From positions 80,214,107 through 80,278,106 of the forward strand of contig NC_068356.1 in NCBI RefSeq assembly GCF_020536995.1: DNA of 64,000 nucleotides, in the 5' to 3' direction. The notes under the pieces were generated by a model that was given only the letters and a program-made list of their open reading frames with translations, ran no database searches and was not told where the DNA came from. The translations under genes and the position numbers were made by a program. Source of the DNA: Dreissena polymorpha. Lineage: Eukaryota; Mollusca; Bivalvia; Myida; Dreissenidae. Shown piece by piece: positions 62,891 to 64,000 of this stretch. Positions within the stretch are counted from its first letter, which is position 1. Each line of letters begins with the position of its first letter.

Positions 62891-63085
62891 ATGCAAGTGT
62901 CATCCCAGATAAGACTGTGCAGTCCACACAGGCTAATCAAAGAAGATACTATTCACCTTAACTGAATTTTCGTTAATAAGAGATCTTTTAATAAAAAATA
63001 GCATAAAGGTGGAAAGTGTCATTCTTGATTAGCCTGTGCTGATGCACAAGCATTAAGCCCCATTTTCCCCAGAGCCCTGCTTGTA
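62891..63085. mobile_element. MITE family A, copy 7
   Basis: ATCCCAGATAAGACTGTGCAG and ATTAGCCTGTGCTGATGCAC flank an inverted centre. It abuts MITE family B copy 2 directly. Confidence 0.78.
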
Positions 63086-63329
63086 AGATTAATGCTAACT
63101 AATTTTTTGGTGCTTATATCTTACGGATAAAGTTTTCAAAGTTTAAGATTGAAAAATATCTGCTGGCGTTTTTTAAGAACAAATTAAACAAGGGACAAAA
63201 TTGTCACAAAACCAGGTTTTCATTGTGAAAAAAAAATCTGATAAAGGGAGAAAACTCAAACTGAACTTTTGAAATGACAAAAAAAAATTAACCCCCTTAG
63301 TAAGTTTTTTTTTTTTTTGTTTAATCTAT

Positions 63330-63890
63330 TTTTAGTCGTGGCGACCTTGACATTGGAGATATTGACGTGATTCTTTCGTGGGACACACCGTCCCATGATG
63401 GTGAACAAATGTGCCAAATGATTTTAAAATCTCACAATGAATGACATAGTTATGGCCAGGACAAGCTCATTTATGGCCATTTTTGACCTTTGAACTCAAA
63501 GTGTGACCTTGACCTTGGAGATATCGACGTAATTATTTCGCGCGACACACCGTCCAATGATGGTGAACAAATGTGCCAAATGATTTTAAAATCTGACGAT
63601 GAACGACATAGTTATGGCTCGGACAAGCTCATTTATGGCCATTTTTGACCTTTGAACTCAAAGTGTGACCTTGACCTTGGAGATATCGACGTAATTATTT
63701 CGCGCGACACACCGTCCAATGATGGTGAACAAATGTGCCAAATGATTTTAAAATCTGACAATGAACGACATAGTTATGGCCCGGACAAGCTTATTCCGCC
63801 AGCCCGCCAGCCAGCCAGCCCGCCAGCCAGCCAGCCCGCCCGCATTCGCCAATCTAATAACCATTCTTCGGAAAACCTGGTTAAAAATGC
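63330..63890 (+). mobile_element. Tandem-repeat element, three units of about 163 bp
   Basis: Units start near 63340, 63505 and 63667 with TGACCTTGACCTTGGAGATA and share CACCGTCCAATGATGGTGAAC. The tail is a GCCAGCCAGCCCGCC run followed by ATTCGCCAATCTAATAACCA and CGGAAAACCTGGTTAAAAAT. Frames inside, including the Pro/Ala-rich one, are by-products. Confidence 0.85.
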
Positions 63891-64000
63891 TGTAATAATT
63901 GTTTTGAGTCACTCTTAATTGCCAATATCTTATAAATGTTGTCAAATCAGCCACTGCAAGGTAAGCTGCTAACACATTTTCTACATGAAGATTCACTGTC

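Noticed and set aside
63652-63918. Pro/Ala/Ser-rich 88-codon frame
   Set aside because: Falls in the 163-bp tandem unit and the GCCAGCC tail of a repeat element.

Overview
This window looks like nuclear DNA of a bivalve mollusc. It is AT-rich, its genes are split into short exons with GT-AG introns, and much of the DNA is interspersed repeat. Several repeat families have a layout known from bivalves: a conserved head, internal tandem units, a GACGGAC-type tail and a terminal hairpin, as in the pearl / Helentron-like non-autonomous elements. A heterodont clam such as Dreissena would fit, but the species is inferred from impression, not proven.

Two genes are secure. A serum amyloid A gene (+, 41383-42776) is complete in three coding exons. 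A cytoplasmic dynein 1 intermediate chain gene (-, 44970-62627) supplies ten in-phase exons covering the WD40 half of the protein to the stop; its N-terminal exons lie beyond the right edge. Two more are well supported but lack their 5' ends: an LRAT/PLAAT-domain protein (-, 4966-6756), and a single-pass membrane protein with a cadherin-like end, two duplicated Thr-rich exons, a TM helix and a basic tail (+, 11439-15759). A few weaker exon candidates of unknown family are listed (1953-2052, 2132-2277, 17352-18541, 18602-18695, 38180-38309).

Layout: 1-8 kb, LRAT gene and sparse DNA; 8.2-9.2 kb, LINE ORF1 remnant; 9.3-11.2 kb, odd low-complexity and CpG-rich blocks; 11.4-15.8 kb, membrane-protein gene; 17.3-18.7 kb, possible unknown gene with a MITE inside; 21.0-22.3 kb, a large fold-back element made of 63-bp units; 22.9-31.5 kb, a broken BEL/Pao-like LTR retroelement whose integrase region is split by a 4.4-kb element with about 0.52-kb terminal inverted repeats, which itself holds a LINE and a tRNA-derived SINE; 31.7-41.1 kb, mostly unassigned with a (TA)n tract and small repeats; 41.2-42.8 kb, serum amyloid A; 43-64 kb, the dynein gene with introns packed with tandem-repeat elements and MITEs.

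The most striking signals are: (1) about 25 copies of a 145-bp unit, each with a dense TGACCT array (IR3, DR0, DR1, DR2) matching nuclear-receptor response-element geometry, in and beside the dynein gene; (2) the fold-back element with a 3 x 21-bp higher-order repeat; (3) an apparent excess of small elements ending within about 35 bp of exon edges in both secure genes. No operons or CRISPR arrays are present, as expected for an animal genome.
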